Positions 35,501 through 48,225 of a stretch of 64,000 bases of DNA are shown piece after piece. The number at the start of each line of letters is the position of its first letter. Within the stretch, counting starts at the first letter, position 1. The translations under genes were made by a program, and so were the position numbers. Source of the stretch: Trileptium ribeirensis (lineage: Eukaryota > Nematoda > Enoplea > Enoplida > Thoracostomopsidae); NCBI GenBank assembly GCA_030248225.1, contig JASANE010017598.1, positions 58,620 through 122,619 of the forward strand. Reading direction: 5' to 3'. Under the pieces are notes generated by a model that was not told the origin of the DNA, ran no database searches, and saw only the letters and a list, made by a program, of their open reading frames with translations.

Positions 35501-38500
35501 GGAACGGACACTGTAGCACGATTGTCAGTTTTCGTCAAATTTAGACCATTATTGATGCTTTAATAATCTTCAAAATTGACTGAACATTTGTTTCCGTCAA
35601 GTAGATCAGAGTTTTCGACATAGTCCGTTAGTCATTAGAAAGTCGGAATTTAGGCTAAGGACATTACACTTAGACTAATTAAGTTGTGGATTATATCCCA
35701 AGGTTTTCCAGCTTTAATTTGGTGTACCTGTGCTATGTAGTTTAACATTCACAGAACATGCTGACGAATAGCCGAAAGCATACTTAATATCCAATTATAG
35801 CCAGCAATTAGCTAATTTTCAAATGAAAAAATACAAAATTTTGCTTTTTTGAAATACATGTCTCTCGCGCTTGGGGACTACGGTCTAAGCTCTAGCTACG
35901 GATGAACGTTGAATCAGATTTACGCATTAGTTTAGAAGAAATTTTGACTAATGTGGGGTTACATTGCTTATGCTTTAATTGACACATATTACTTTATTTT
36001 TATAAACGTTTGTGTTTCAACTTTTTGGTAAAAATTTGTGCTAATGGGAAACTGAGGACACTGAATCCAATTCTGGCATATTACTTTAGAAGTATTTTGA
36101 CTAATATTAGACTAAATAGCCAACAGTATAATGTCCACAAATATTCGCTACCATTTTGAAGGAGAAATATTTTTCACACTAATTTTAGGTACAGCGCAAC
36201 ACGTGTTTCTTCCACTTATCCTAAAATTTCAAATTACTCCACAGAATGAAAATGTCTTTTGCTTGCAGATTATTCTGCACAAGTCTTCATGGAAAAGAAC
36301 AACAATTTTGACTACATGTAACAGATGCTCATGGTCTCTTCAGTATGTTATATGTATGTCCTATGAGTGTCGAATGTTACGAGTCATATATTATCTTCAA
36401 AACAAATGATGTGATAATGATTGTCAATGCTGCTTTATCGGTTCGTTCCATTACGATATGCATGCTGGAGATAGTCTCTTGTCAATCAAACAATTTAAAT
36501 TTTGTTAAATTTGGACACATATACAGCGTTAAATAGCATGCGACTCACCTTACCTTGTTGATTGTGTAATATATGCAAGCTGTGCTGGTTACCCATGTGT
36601 ATCAAATCAAATAATAAAACAGGGTCTTCATTATTTGTCAACAACTATTGAATTTAATCGAACAAGGCCTTGATATTTTTGGACAATCCAGAAGGTGTTA
36701 ACAACATATCATTACCGAACTTCTCATTAAGTCACCGAGATTTCTGATTCCTGATTTATTCAAACTGTGAGTAAAATTAATTTAGTATAAGAGCGTTTAC
36801 AAAGGCAAATTGCAGCGTTATGAATTCTTGATATCATTTTTAAAATACAATCGGCAGCACTCTTGATATACGTTTGGTTCGATAATGTACGTTATATTAA
36901 ACGCATAATTTGATAAGGAACGATATAAAAAGACATGAAATTGCAGCCCTTGCAGTGTCACATCTGTTATAAGTAGTCGAAATAGTGGATTCATATTGGA
37001 ATTTCTAAAGTGATGTTATTAGGCCTGTGACTGGAGTTTGTCTAAATGTAGGCAATAATTACCCGGTGGGCATAACAACAAAAGTTAGTTCAACACTGAC
37101 ATTTTATCAGCATCCGTCAGCCATGTGTCCTTACCTATATAGGCATATTCTTTGCTAAATGTTGTTCCACTGCAGCTCATGCAGTAAAGTGCCCTCGACC
37201 AAATGTAATATTTGGCGATATTGGGGTAAATGTTGTGATGCTACATTGTCAGTATGTACAACTGTATTTATGTGATTACTGTAGTAACCACAGCGATAAT
37301 CTGATTATATATCCAAAGATACCATCAAAATATCAGCAATTCAATAGTAACTGAATTACGCCAACTGGAACATCTGAAAGCCAGTGTGTCCTCAAACGTT
37401 TTTCCAGTCGTTCTACAAATCTGACATCGTTCCGAATCCTAACCGCGCCATATCTGAAACAAGTGATATGCGCAATCGTGCGTCACAGCTTTAGCAGAAG
37501 TTAGTGTCGGTCAAGCAGCCGATTGTTCAGCCAAGTGGTAATTCTATACCTTGGAGGCCTTTAATTACAGCACGAGAACGTAGGCTTTAATTTTAATCCG
37601 ACAAATTTGACTAACAATAATCCATGTTTGTACGTTTGCGTTGCTTATAAGCCATTTACCCCGCAAATAACCTCTTTCTGGTTACTTGTTTCTAGCGTAC
37701 CTGCATTGGATTTTCCTAGGCAATTTTTCATCTGACTCAATTCAACTTCACACATTCAGAATTTGAAGTACCGTACGTATACAGCGTCCACAAGCAACTT
37801 AGGTGCATCGGCTACTTATGGATATCATTGCTGCGAGGCAATTAATTAGCGATAAATTCAGCTTTGTGCAGCATTCAAGCCAGCTTAGGTCCGCAAGTTA
37901 TTTTTTGCTTATCGCTTGACTCTGCTATTCATTTCAATATTACGTTCTTACGCACCGCCTTTTTCATCGCGTTTTCAAAGAGGCGTTAGCGCAGGCAACC
38001 CGCGCTGCCTCAATTTACCCATACGATCTACTAGTCAGCCACCATCGACATGTAGAAGCGCCCTCAAAAGCTTTCATTCATGTACTCAATTCGATCTCAC
38101 ATGAGTATTGCCTCACAATGCGGTTGCTAATAAAACACTTATTCTAGCATAACTAACGACGTTTTGGGGAAATATGCCTTCGTTTGTCTACAGTATTGAG
38201 ATTGGGTTTAGTCTTGTTTAACGAATTTGAATGATTGTTTGATTTTACATTTATTTTTACTGTATCTAATTTACTACGGATTGTTAACTACGTGCTTAAT
38301 AATTTTATTTTATATAGTGGACAAAAAAGTTACAGGTTCAGTGTTTTAAGTGTTTTTAGTATGTTTGCGAAATAGACGCTGCTGATTTGGGAGCTGTTGT
38401 CATTTTAGCACTTGAGTAGCAGATTTTTCAAACATCGAAAAACTAAGATTTATGGAAAATCAACTTTGTTGTTTCCGTATTTACTATCATTGTAAACGGT

Positions 38501-40080
38501 CGATTTACAGATTTTTTGAATGTCTTTAAAAATTACGACTTCTGTAATATTATTATGCTTATGCAGTGACTGACATTATTGTAGACATTCATTTGGATAA
38601 TAAATTGAATTGTATAACTACTTGATTTTTGCCATAGATGCTTATAGGGGTGTAGACGAATATTCCCTTTCTCGGACGAAGCGCCAATCTCGCTCAATGA
38701 CACAGTCCGATTCACCTGTGGCTCCGCACCCCCTCTCCCCTTTCTGCGTGAGCTCTGAACAGTTTTGCACAAAATTGGCAACAATCGGGAGGGAGGATAG
38801 GTGGAAAGCTGCTGAAGATTAAGAAAAATTTTTAGTCCCAAGACATTTCGAAAACATTTATGTCCATGACTTAGCACCGCCCCCACCGACAGGCGGATTT
38901 CTCTGGGGAAGCCGACGGCCGACCACCGCCACCCCGTATCACGTATCAGCTTTCCCACTAGGACCTCGGAGTTCCTGTGTGTTTCATTTTCGTACACATT
39001 ATTATTTTTGGCATCACATTTTAACATTCTGAATTCTATTGTTAATATTTTTGTTTGTACTATATGCCAAAATAGGCGCATAATCAGATATTTTAATATT
39101 TCTGTGAAACTTGTTACTGCGAACTGAATGCTTGTGATTCGGTATTTTTTATTATTACAGGCATTGATTTTACAGAGTTTTTAAATATTTCACTGAAAAG
39201 CGGGTTTTTAGGGAAATCTACTTTGCTAACCCAGAGCCTACTATCATTATTAATACGGTAAATGTGATGGTTTTTTCGTATACATTTGAAAATTTACCAG
39301 GAAATTGAATCCGCATATTTTAACGAAATAGCTGACAATTTGATTTAGTCACAGCTAATGGGTGACTGCGGCCTGGAAAATCTTGGAATTTTGCGTTATC
39401 AAAAGGTAAAATAGAGTAAATTCCGGAAACTCGCGAAAAAACACTAGAATTTCACACTCTGTAAAATTATGTTTTCTTTTTCAAATGTTGCCTGCCCCAT
39501 CACTGGGCGTTCCCTGCCTAACTACTGCATTATATGTCAAATAATTTGAAACACTAACAGCTGTTCATAATATATACAAACAGTGTAAATGATTTACACA
39601 TTATTTTCGTCATTTCAGCGGTATTTCAGGGCTAAGCAATATAGTGTTCAAAACATAGATATCCTTAGCGATTGTGAAAAATGAACATCGCATATCGATT
39701 TACTCCTTAGAAAATCCTGGAAAATTCTTAAATGTCGTGCTAAATCCTGAAACTCCGTGTCCGGAAACCCGCAGCCGCCCTGTATTTAAATGTCACACTT
39801 GCTAAATTTGCAAATGACAAGCTATGCAAGCTAACTGCATGTCAAGGAGTTCAATATTTGTTTTTTTTTTTCGTAGTTACTACAGCTTCAAAAATAGGTT
39901 ATCCAAAATTTAGTTGCAAATGTGCATAAGGATGATCGTTTACATCTACATATGAGATTTCTGAGTACTCATACGCTCGCAGCAATTACAGAGAATTGTT
40001 TAACCAGTCTGTCATTGTATAAAATACTCGCTAAATTTTGGGACTATTGTAAGATGTGTCATGACGATGGTTAGAATTAA

Positions 40081-40547
40081 GAGCCATTTTGATTTGAGGT
40101 GTCACAAGCGACCGGGATTGGCATTCTCCAAATTAAAACGAGTCTGTTTAAATCGGTTGATAGGAAAATGTTTTTAATCAGCCAATCCCGAATGAATTTG
40201 GCCCAATTTTTTGGCGCAAAAATGTTTCAATTCGGGTTGTTTAATGTGTTGTCAAACCGTGGTTTGTTCTTAAACTTTCATCGAGAAAATAGATTAAAAC
40301 TATATAATACGGCAAGCATTACAAATTTAACTCATTTCAATAGTCAAATGCAAACTGGGAACTATACGTGGCAGCTCATGACAAGCCCGCTTTAAAGCAT
40401 TTTTGGCGCTAAACAAAATTGGCTAACTCATTCGGGATTGGACTACTTAAAAGGGCATTTCCCTGAGCAAGCGGATTTAAATTGACTCGTTTTAAATCAG
40501 AAACATTCAAACGCGATGTGGTTTGACAACCCAAATCAAAATGGCTT
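40081..40547. mobile_element. Foldback element flanked by TTAA
   Basis: The outer ends gagccattttgatttg and the inverted copy aagccattttgatttg are followed inward by further matching blocks: aaaacgagtc-ttaaat and, deeper, the pair ccaatcccgaatga-tt / cattcgggattgg with ggcgc-aaaaatg. The arms cover about 170 bp each. ttaa stands directly outside both ends (40077-40080 and 40548-40551), the target used by piggyBac-like and Kolobok-like elements. Nothing coding is inside. Confidence 0.85.
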
Positions 40548-42169
40548 TTAATTTTCATCATCTTTGGGGACACGTGCTGCAATAGTTGCGCGCATTAGTA
40601 AGCAAGCAATTCGTTTCACTACAAGACGCTTGAAAGAACCTTAATGTAAATTGAAGATATACTTATAAGATGAACAGCTAGAGATTCGACATAAAAAAAC
40701 TCTGAAATAATTCAAGTCGTATCGCAGAGAAACATGAACTGTTTGTTGAGACGAAATGGTCACTATCGTGATAATTTTAATACTCCTATTTTGAGAGGAT
40801 TTAAGAGTAATTATTCCGCAGTGTTGACTGAGTTCTATCACAAACGCTCTCAAGAATTAAAATTCTGTCACACGAAGAATTTGAATACTGCCTGTCAATG
40901 CCTCATCCATTTGCAGGGAATTTTTTGAATCCTGCAACCTAAAGGACTAATTTCCCCACCGAAGGACTTAAATCAAAAGTGTTGAATAACCTAAATCCTC
41001 CATAGACGCAAGGAAATAGTAAAATGTTTTTGAATCCTGCTACACAAAGACTTGAATCCTTAAGATTTATTATTGACTGAACGAACGGAGTGAATATTTG
41101 TGTTTATCAAATGAACGAAGTGGGGGAAGTGCACAAGGTATTTTGGTAGTTGTTGGCAGACTGAAGTTGTTAGCAGACTGATCGAAGTCTTTCGCGAAAA
41201 AGTTTTTTGTCCGTGCGTTGTTCGATTTACCGTCGGCGATGGCTTCAAATGTGTTCTGTGACAACGTTATGCCCGTTAGTTGAGGCCAACTTATTTCGAC
41301 CACGTTTTGGTCCCTTTTAGCCCAAGCTACCGATATTTGACCATTTTAGGTTTATAACATGTAAATTTGAAAATTTGTTTCCAACATATAAACACTGCAA
41401 CGTGTGGGGTGATGTTGGTAGATTTTTTCTCTCTTCGCGCATGTTGCTATAAGTATCTGCTTGTATTTCCCACCGTTGCCGATGATTGGTTGAACAATCT
41501 TTTTGCGGCTCAGAATTGGACCAATTTATCGCTTATAGCTTGGCAGAGCTGGGCTGATGTTGACTCAAATTTCTCCGTATACATATGCGTAGATATCTTA
41601 CTCATAATAGTAACTTCACGGGAATAATTTGTTTCTTTAGGGAATTAAGGAGTAAAAACCACCCTTTCAGTTGAAATTTAAGTATTATTGCACGTAGCTT
41701 GACAGTAGTTTTGGCAATAGTTTTTGCTAATTGGCTCATATTTACACGGTTTACCTATGCTTCATTAGCTTATTCATAATAGTAATATCACGGTATTATT
41801 TTTTGGTGGAATGACGTGAGTTTGAGCTCCTTTTTAGGACAAAATTAGCGCAAATATAGCTTTTAGAACACTTTTATTGTCAAAGACTGGGCAGATTTGA
41901 CTGAATCTTTCATAGAACATGTAAAAATAAGTGGGATATACAATTTTTCGATACATAATATGAAACTTCGCTTATAGTGATATAATATAACAATGAGTAG
42001 CCCCTCCATATTGAAATTGTCCTAAATTTAGATTTGATCGCCTGTGGTAGCTTGACAACGCCTGGACCCATTTGACTCAAATTTGAGTAATCTTGGCTTA
42101 TTCCTCACACCTGTCCTGTTTTGCTAGTAGGAATAATATAACTAAATTCTGTGTGTTAGCAAAGAAGTC

Positions 42170-44480
42170 TTAATTTTTATGTGGTGAAATTTGGGGCTGT
42201 CAATTTGTGGATTTTTTCATGCGGCATATACATCTATAACTCAAATTCTTAACGTTTGATCACGCGAAAGAAAGCTTGAAATCTCTATTTATGCCGTATT
42301 GCAACTGCTTCCCCCTTAAAACTGCGCCAAAAGTGGCCACGGGTCAAACTGGGATCCTACTAAACAAATTCATGGCTATATCTCGATAACGCGTGCAGAT
42401 AATTCAGTCAAATCAGGTTCTTTTTGTAGAGCGGTAAGGTTTAATATAATTTTTTGAATTAGGGATCAATCGGACTTTATAATGGACCCAATAGCCCGAA
42501 GTTACCAAAATAATTGTATTTGCACAATCAATAAAAATATATGAGTCTTCATGGGGTCATTTTGCAGAGCAAGAAAAGTTTTATGCAAATGCATGTGATA
42601 CAATATGTCAGCAGCTGTTTTTGTCATGCAAGATTAAGTACAAATGGATTTTAAAATAGACTCATAAGAACGGAAATACACTAAAACGGCCATATCTTCA
42701 TAATCCATGAAAATATATGAGCTTTCTTGGGCTCATTTTGTAGAGCGAGACAACTCTGTGTAGCTGCATAATGATTATTGTAGCGGTTAACCTGTATCAT
42801 AGGATTATGTAAAAATCAGAGAGTAACCGGAATTCCGGTACCGGCGAAAATCGTGTTCCGGTTGCGGTTCCGTCAAAGGGCAAAAACCATACCGGAACCG
42901 GATTTCCGGTTTAAAACTTTGTTTGAAATTTTCCACATTTTTTTGATTCATCTGTGATCCAAATATATGTAATATATATTATACAATGATCAAGCTCCAA
43001 TACGACCAAGCAAAAGAAAAGATTAACTAAGCAATTTGACGTTTGAAACGTAAGTAGAGCACATAATTTCTGTTGGAATTTTTCATAATAACCTGCAGGA
43101 GTCTGTTAACAAATCAAAGCCACGTCGATGCTTGTAGCAGCTATTTTACACATCCAGAAGTCTGTAGGGTACCTTTCAATTAAACCGGCCCAACTCGGTA
43201 ACAGAGTATGGCTTACGCAGAAGTACTTAGGGTATGCTTGGCTAACATAAATTGCTTCAAGAACCCGCCAATGTGCTTGTAAACTTTGGTAAATCAGTCT
43301 AAATTGAAGTAAACTAATGTTATCTGCAACGCAGCTAGAAACTGCTTTCTTGGCAAAGAATTGTATTTATTGAAACTGTGCGAGCAGCATCACAATGTGT
43401 CTCATTTATAACATTCTGATTGGAAAGTTATCATCATTATCATCTAACTTACGGGCACTGTTGGTCCAAAACTTACGATCACTAGCCTGAACAGTGTCCC
43501 TGACCACTGATCAGAAAATTACCTTCTATCTATTATTTTCTCCTTGAATCATATAAACCAATAATTTCAAGTTTCCTACAGAAGAACATGTAACAAACGT
43601 ATGTGTAGTAAAGGAAGGCGACTGGAGACAGAGCGAAAGAGTGTATTCTACGCTCCAAGTTTTGTGAGCATATTCGATTTGACGCAATATACGCAATGGT
43701 GTATAGTGGAAGGCATTTTTGCTCTGGGTGTCCAAAAATCGACAGATTTGATCGATAAATAAACATTATCAGCTTCCTCAGTCTCTTTAAAGTTTCAGAA
43801 AGGGAATAATACCACCGCAGTACATTAAGTTTAATGTAAAAGTTATTTTTAATGCATTTTAAATCCATTATACCTTGATTTATTCCTTCATCTGTTTTAC
43901 TATATATAAATTTCGAAGACCAAGTTCCGAATCCGGTTTAAATGGACGGTTCCGGTTGCTGGTTCCGGTTCCGGCAAATTTCGGTTCCGGTTATTCCCTG
44001 GTAAAAATGTGTTTCAAATGGTCCCCTAAATACACCAAAACAGCCATATCTTCCTAATCTATAACAATATATGAGCTTGGGCTCATTGTTTAGAGCCCGA
44101 GAACCCTGTGTATCCGCATACGATTATCGTGGCGGTTACCTATATCATAGGATTATGTAAAAACTCGTTTTAAATGGGACCCATGGTCCCGTAAATAGAA
44201 TGGCCATCTTCATAACCAAAGTAAACATATCATTCTTCATGGGCTCGTTTTTAAAACAATATAAGCTCCAAGTAGCTTCGTATGACTATTGTGGTGCTTA
44301 CGTGTTGTAGGATTATGTAAAATGGGTTTTTAAATCGGCCCATGAGAACCGAAATAGACGAAAACGGTCATAATATTCATTATCAATGAAAACATAAAAA
44401 TCTTTTTGAGCTCATTTTCCTACGAAAGAAAAGCGCTATGCCGCGTCTTTAGAATACACTATCAACTACCTGGCCTGGAC
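42170..44480 (+). repeat. Composite leader + ~170-bp tandem units + tail, copy 2
   Basis: The leader is at about 42184-42390 (gtgaaatttgg, gcatatacatctataactca, gaaatctctatttatgcc), closely similar to 53364-53600. Units with cca-a-ctaaaacggccatatc and gggctcattttgtagagc-agac, then ggattatgtaaaa, lie on both sides of an inserted hAT-like element. The tail near 44460 has ctggcctggacaagttccctg. The units around the insertion are the least diverged of the three copies. Confidence 0.75.
42817..44000. mobile_element. Non-autonomous hAT-like element, copy 1, intact ends
   Basis: The left end cagagagtaaccgg and the inverted right end cagggaataaccgg form inverted repeats of the CAGRG type. gtaaaaat stands on both sides (42809-42816 and 44001-44008), a perfect 8-bp duplication. 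CAGRG ends with an 8-bp target are the hallmark of hAT elements. The subterminal regions are full of ccggttccgg words. It holds no transposase; a ~111-codon frame on the - strand (43868-43533) is shared with copy 2 but has no known domain. Confidence 0.93.
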
Positions 44481-44752
44481 AAGTTCCCTGTTAATATACA
44501 TGTGCTGTTACTGCGCTGTGTCCTTTGAGCCATCAAAAACAGATTCAGGAGGTGGATGTGTACTTATAACCGTATTGAGAAAATTTAGGCGAATGTGAAT
44601 TTAAGACCGCAAATCTTTTATCTACTGATGTCTACGTCTAGTGATTGTCTAGTGATCGTTTCAGTGTGAGATTACAAAATAGGGATAAATACATATTTGT
44701 AGTGAATATATAAATTTGTATATTTAATAAAAATTATTTATTTTATTTATAG

Positions 44753-44909
44753 TTTGTGTGATCTCAATGCAGTTCGTCGACCTGGCCCAAATGGAGAAGG
44801 AGAAGAAGAAGCAAGAGATATGCAAACACCTTTGCACATGGCGGCATCTTGGGGTCTCGAAATAGTTGCTCGAACTTTGATTGAGCACGGTGCCGATGTG
44901 AACGCCCAG
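44753..44909 (+). CDS. ANKFY1: ANKFY1 exon 7
   Basis: The acceptor is ttatttatag and the donor gtatat. One base completes Ser, then 52 codons: LCDLNAVRRPGPNGEGEEEA, RDMQTPLHMAASWGLEIVAR and TLIEHGADVNAQ. The acidic PG-NGEGEEEARD linker is nearly identical to the human protein and is not ankyrin consensus, which makes this the strongest single identifier in the window. It is followed by a canonical repeat (TPLHMAASWG ... GADVNAQ). Ends in phase 0. Confidence 0.96.
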
Positions 44910-44939
44910 GTATATCTGTTGTGGGATAGACTTACTTCA

Positions 44940-45470
44940 CGTCCACAGTCCTCCGAATAGTGGGGGAACTTCGGGGGGCCCCCATGTTCATTCTCGGGAG
45001 AAATTTCTAAGTGAGGGGCATAAATTTTGGTTAAAAATACTAAATATTTCCAGATTTTCATGTAGTTTTACTGCCGTGCACGTCTTTTCAAACTATAAAA
45101 CGACGTTTTTGCATAAGAAATAGTGGTAATTAAAGTATAAAAAAACAATTTGCAAACAAAAACATTAATTTTCAGACAAAAAAGTTTTGGATTTAGTTGA
45201 ACATGGGGTTTCGGTTGAGTGGGGGACGGACATGGGGGAAAACCTCACGAATATGTGATGAGGGATTTGGAAAGTGGGGTCCCTTTCCACACACACCCCC
45301 CACTGTGGGCAAAGCCGACCTATTAGTTACGTCAACTACACTAATACAGCATAAATAGTAATATTATTTCACTAGTGTTTTAAAATAAATTACAGTTTTT
45401 TAACAGGTGTAACCGAAATGAAAAAACTAGCAAATTTTTATTCAACACTGCTGGTTGTAGCTTTCTATGC
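44940..45470. mobile_element. CTGG-family MITE plus array-type tail
   Basis: The left part gtccacagtcctccgaatag resembles a MITE right end in reverse. The right part from about 45150 is almost identical to the MITE half of the 707-bp array units and continues past the MITE into the same ~150-bp tail (tagttacgtcaactacacta ... gtagctttctatg). It then diverges at about 45468, exactly where array units pass into the exon-like block. It starts about 30 bases downstream of exon 7. Confidence 0.8.
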
Positions 45471-45599
45471 TAAGTTATTGTACTTCAGAGGACGCTGTAT
45501 CAACAGGAACAAAGAAGGAATTTGTCTTGGTAAAGGCATAGTGTTGCAGCGCTGTTCTTTCATGTGTTCTTCCTAACAGCTAAGCCGACCATATGTTCC

Positions 45600-45934
45600 G
45601 GCTGATTCCACACTTTCCAAATTCAACAATGTTCGTGAGATTCCCCCATGTCCGCCCCCCACTCGGCCGAAAGGCCCCATGTTCAACTAATTCCAAAAAT
45701 TTTTTATGGCTGAAAATTGATGTTTTTTGTTTGTAAATTGTTTTTTAAACATGAATTACCACCATTTATAATGCTAAAATTTCGTTTTTAGCTTGAAAAT
45801 ACATTCACGGTAGTAAAACGGCGTGAAAATATGGGAATATTTAGTATTTTTAAGCAGAATTTATCCGCCCCCGCTTTTAATTTTCCCCCAATAATGAACA
45901 TGGGGGCCCCCGTAGTTCCCCACTTTTCAGAGGA
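45600..45934. mobile_element. CTGG-family MITE, left end damaged
   Basis: The right end reads ggactgtggacaggccag. The interior has gttcaactaattccaaaaat, gcttgaaaatacattc and aacatgggggcc as in the other copies. The expected ctggcctgtccac left end is missing or mutated (ggctgattccacactttcc instead), so no target duplication could be set. With the element just before it, this makes two copies within 1 kb. Confidence 0.75.
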
Positions 45935-48024
45935 CTGTGGACAGGCCAGAGTAACAAGTCTTCTGGTTCTAGAAAACCAAAATCCTACGGGAACCGGAAT
46001 TCCAGTTACTAATTATGTTTGATACTTTCCAGATTTTTTGCTCCGGTTGTAGTCGAAATATACATCTTTATTCCACTTATCAAAACCAGATAAAATTTGA
46101 AACTCAGCAAATTGTCGTGTAAAATATAAGATAAGATGCGTGTGTAATTTATTCTTCCCTGTAGATTTGTTATTCAGTTAACCCTGTAGTGTTCATCGTA
46201 ACTTTTTATTAACCAAACAACGCTTTGCAGCATAGAGATGTGTAGAATAGGAAAATTTACGGAATACCGAATTTAGGTTTTCAGTATTTGGCATAAAACA
46301 GCATAAATGACTAGATGTAGTCATGATGACTAGTATGTATTATTGTATCTACACTTTTGCACTGTGTTAAATTCAAAATATTAAATAAGCGAATCAAAAA
46401 ATGTGAACGTGGCTTTGTTGAGTGAACGTTATTTTTCGCCGCGATCAATTCAGTGAGTTTTACTTTAGCTATTTTTTGCTTTTTTGTTACACTGCTGGTA
46501 ACAACAGAGGTCAGATAATTTAAGAAGAATAAGAATGTCAATAGTTTGACAGCGCTAAACCGTGAAAATCATCTACATATTTTAAGGTAATTTAGTGTTA
46601 ATTACAAAACGCAAACGCTATATCGACCCTTTCGATGTTAATGATGTCCCCACCACCAAAGTTTCAACTCAAGAGTTTTTATAAAATGTAAAATAAGTAA
46701 ATCAATGTCAGCTAAAAATTCTAACCATCTCCTTTTGCGCCAAAAATATCAGCGGTCTGGTTTTGGGAAGTCTATCTTAACTAGGCTCATTATAATTTTA
46801 TTGTAAAATCTTATAAAGTCGAAACCAAAAATTTAATGCACAGTCTGTACAAGAGTTGAAAATGTGTTATATGTGGAATACCGGTGTGGAGCTTGTGCAC
46901 GTTTTTTTGTAACGTTGCTTAAACTATCCTATCTGCAACAGTTGACTGGTAAGTCTGTGGAGGCAGAAACGTTGAGTGGTAAGTTCGATTCTCTCAAAGG
47001 CTTTACACTTTTTGCGCATTTTGCTTTTTACTCTTTTGAATTTTTAGATCTTTTATAGATTTCAGAACCCTAAGATGATTAATTCTCCAGGAAGGATTTT
47101 TAAAATGAGTTACGCTTGGTCAATTTTGTTAATTTCGGCACGCAGATACGTGTTGTAACCACAATAGTGACATCTAGTTTTACAGAGCTAATATATAAAA
47201 ATTTCAAAAGACTAAAAATAATTATCCTTTATTCGCCTAATAGTTATACTGTTCAGCCGAATGCCATATATTCATCACATCCCTACTGTAGATGCTTGTG
47301 GCAGTTCGATCCTTTCAGAGACATGCGGTATGCTCAACCGCTATTTTACACTGATGCGAGTTTGTCTTCTTTAATCAAATAGACTCATGGACTCAACATG
47401 CTGCTTGTTATTTCTGAAAATCAGTATTGAATTTCAATACCACTTATTTGGCTTAGCCAGCAACTTTACGGTCAGATGACAAGAGAGGTTATATTTGATG
47501 TGCTGAGAATTTCTTTCCTATGTTTTAGCAAAATGCATTATTCATGAATTCATTTTTTCTGTGTACAAAATTTTTTAATTATAGTTGCTAGTTTTGCTAA
47601 CACTAATATCACATTAAAGATAGAAAAATTTTGTACGATAGCCGCGAGTATAGTACTCACCATAAAATGAGTGCTGCTCGTTGGTCTTTCGGCTTGGCGT
47701 TCTTTCGATATTCGTTCGTATTAGAAATTTAAATTTTGTACTAAAGTGGTGTTTTCAAATTATAGATAAATTTTATTCAGTAATTTAGATATCCTTTTCG
47801 TTAAGCAAACTGGGTTTAAATATTGTCGGGTTTGCGGACATTTTTGTCATACCGAAGATTGGAAAAGAGTGATTATGTTTTGTCGTCACCGTAACGTTGC
47901 AGAATTCGACAATAGTAGTTGTAACAATATAGGCATTCTATTAGGCGCGAAAATAGATCACTTTTTGCACCAACCACGTTAAACATAAGTTCTTAATCGG
48001 TACTACTATTTATTCGCAATTTAG

Positions 48025-48225
48025 GACAGTCAAGGCCGAACTCCAGTGCATATTGCTGTGCTTAATCATCAAGATGAAGTTCTTTCTCATCTTATTCGTT
48101 CCCCAACGGTGAAGCTATCGACGCGAGACCGCAAGGGGCTGACCGCATTTGCAATTGCAATGTCAGTAAAAAATAATCGCGCTGCTGGCGTTATACTGGG
48201 CAAAGACCCAAAAACTGCATACGAA
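48025..48225 (+). CDS. ANKFY1: ANKFY1 exon 8 (ankyrin repeats)
   Basis: The acceptor is cgcaatttag and the donor gtaagt. It encodes 67 whole codons: DSQGRTPVHIAVLNHQDEVL, SHLIRSPTVKLSTRDRKGLT, AFAIAMSVKNNRAAGVIL and GKDPKTAYE. The human match is DAEGRTPIHVAISSQ...HLNVRDRQGLTPFACAMTFKNNKSAEAIL. Both flanking introns are phase 0, so the exon is a clean module of one repeat and most of another. Confidence 0.95.

Larger units (their letters stand above)
31597..44752 (+). other. Intron 6 (phase 2), 13.2 kb
   Basis: Recognised contents are an inverted-repeat element (32096-32579), a TTAA-flanked foldback (40081-40547) and a composite satellite element with a hAT-like insertion (42170-44480). Bases 32580-40070 show no gene I can support. 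The longer open frames there (33684-33992 on + and 38533-39081 on -) lack family motifs and splice context. Bases 38880-38945 include a cccccaccg...ggggaagcc fragment of MITE style. Confidence 0.65.
44910..48024 (+). other. Intron 7 (phase 0)
   Basis: Apart from the two MITEs listed, bases 45935-48024 show no gene. Near 47640 a gcgagtatagtactcacc fragment resembles the tagt-ctc-cca MITE ends, but no partner end is clear. Confidence 0.65.

Noticed and set aside
38533..39081. 182-codon ORF on the - strand, the longest in the window
   Set aside because: No domain, low-complexity composition, no splice context, and it overlaps a MITE-like GC-rich fragment. I take it as chance.
43533..43868. 111-codon ORF as a host gene exon
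   Set aside because: It is inside the hAT-like element and is repeated in the second copy, so it belongs to the element.
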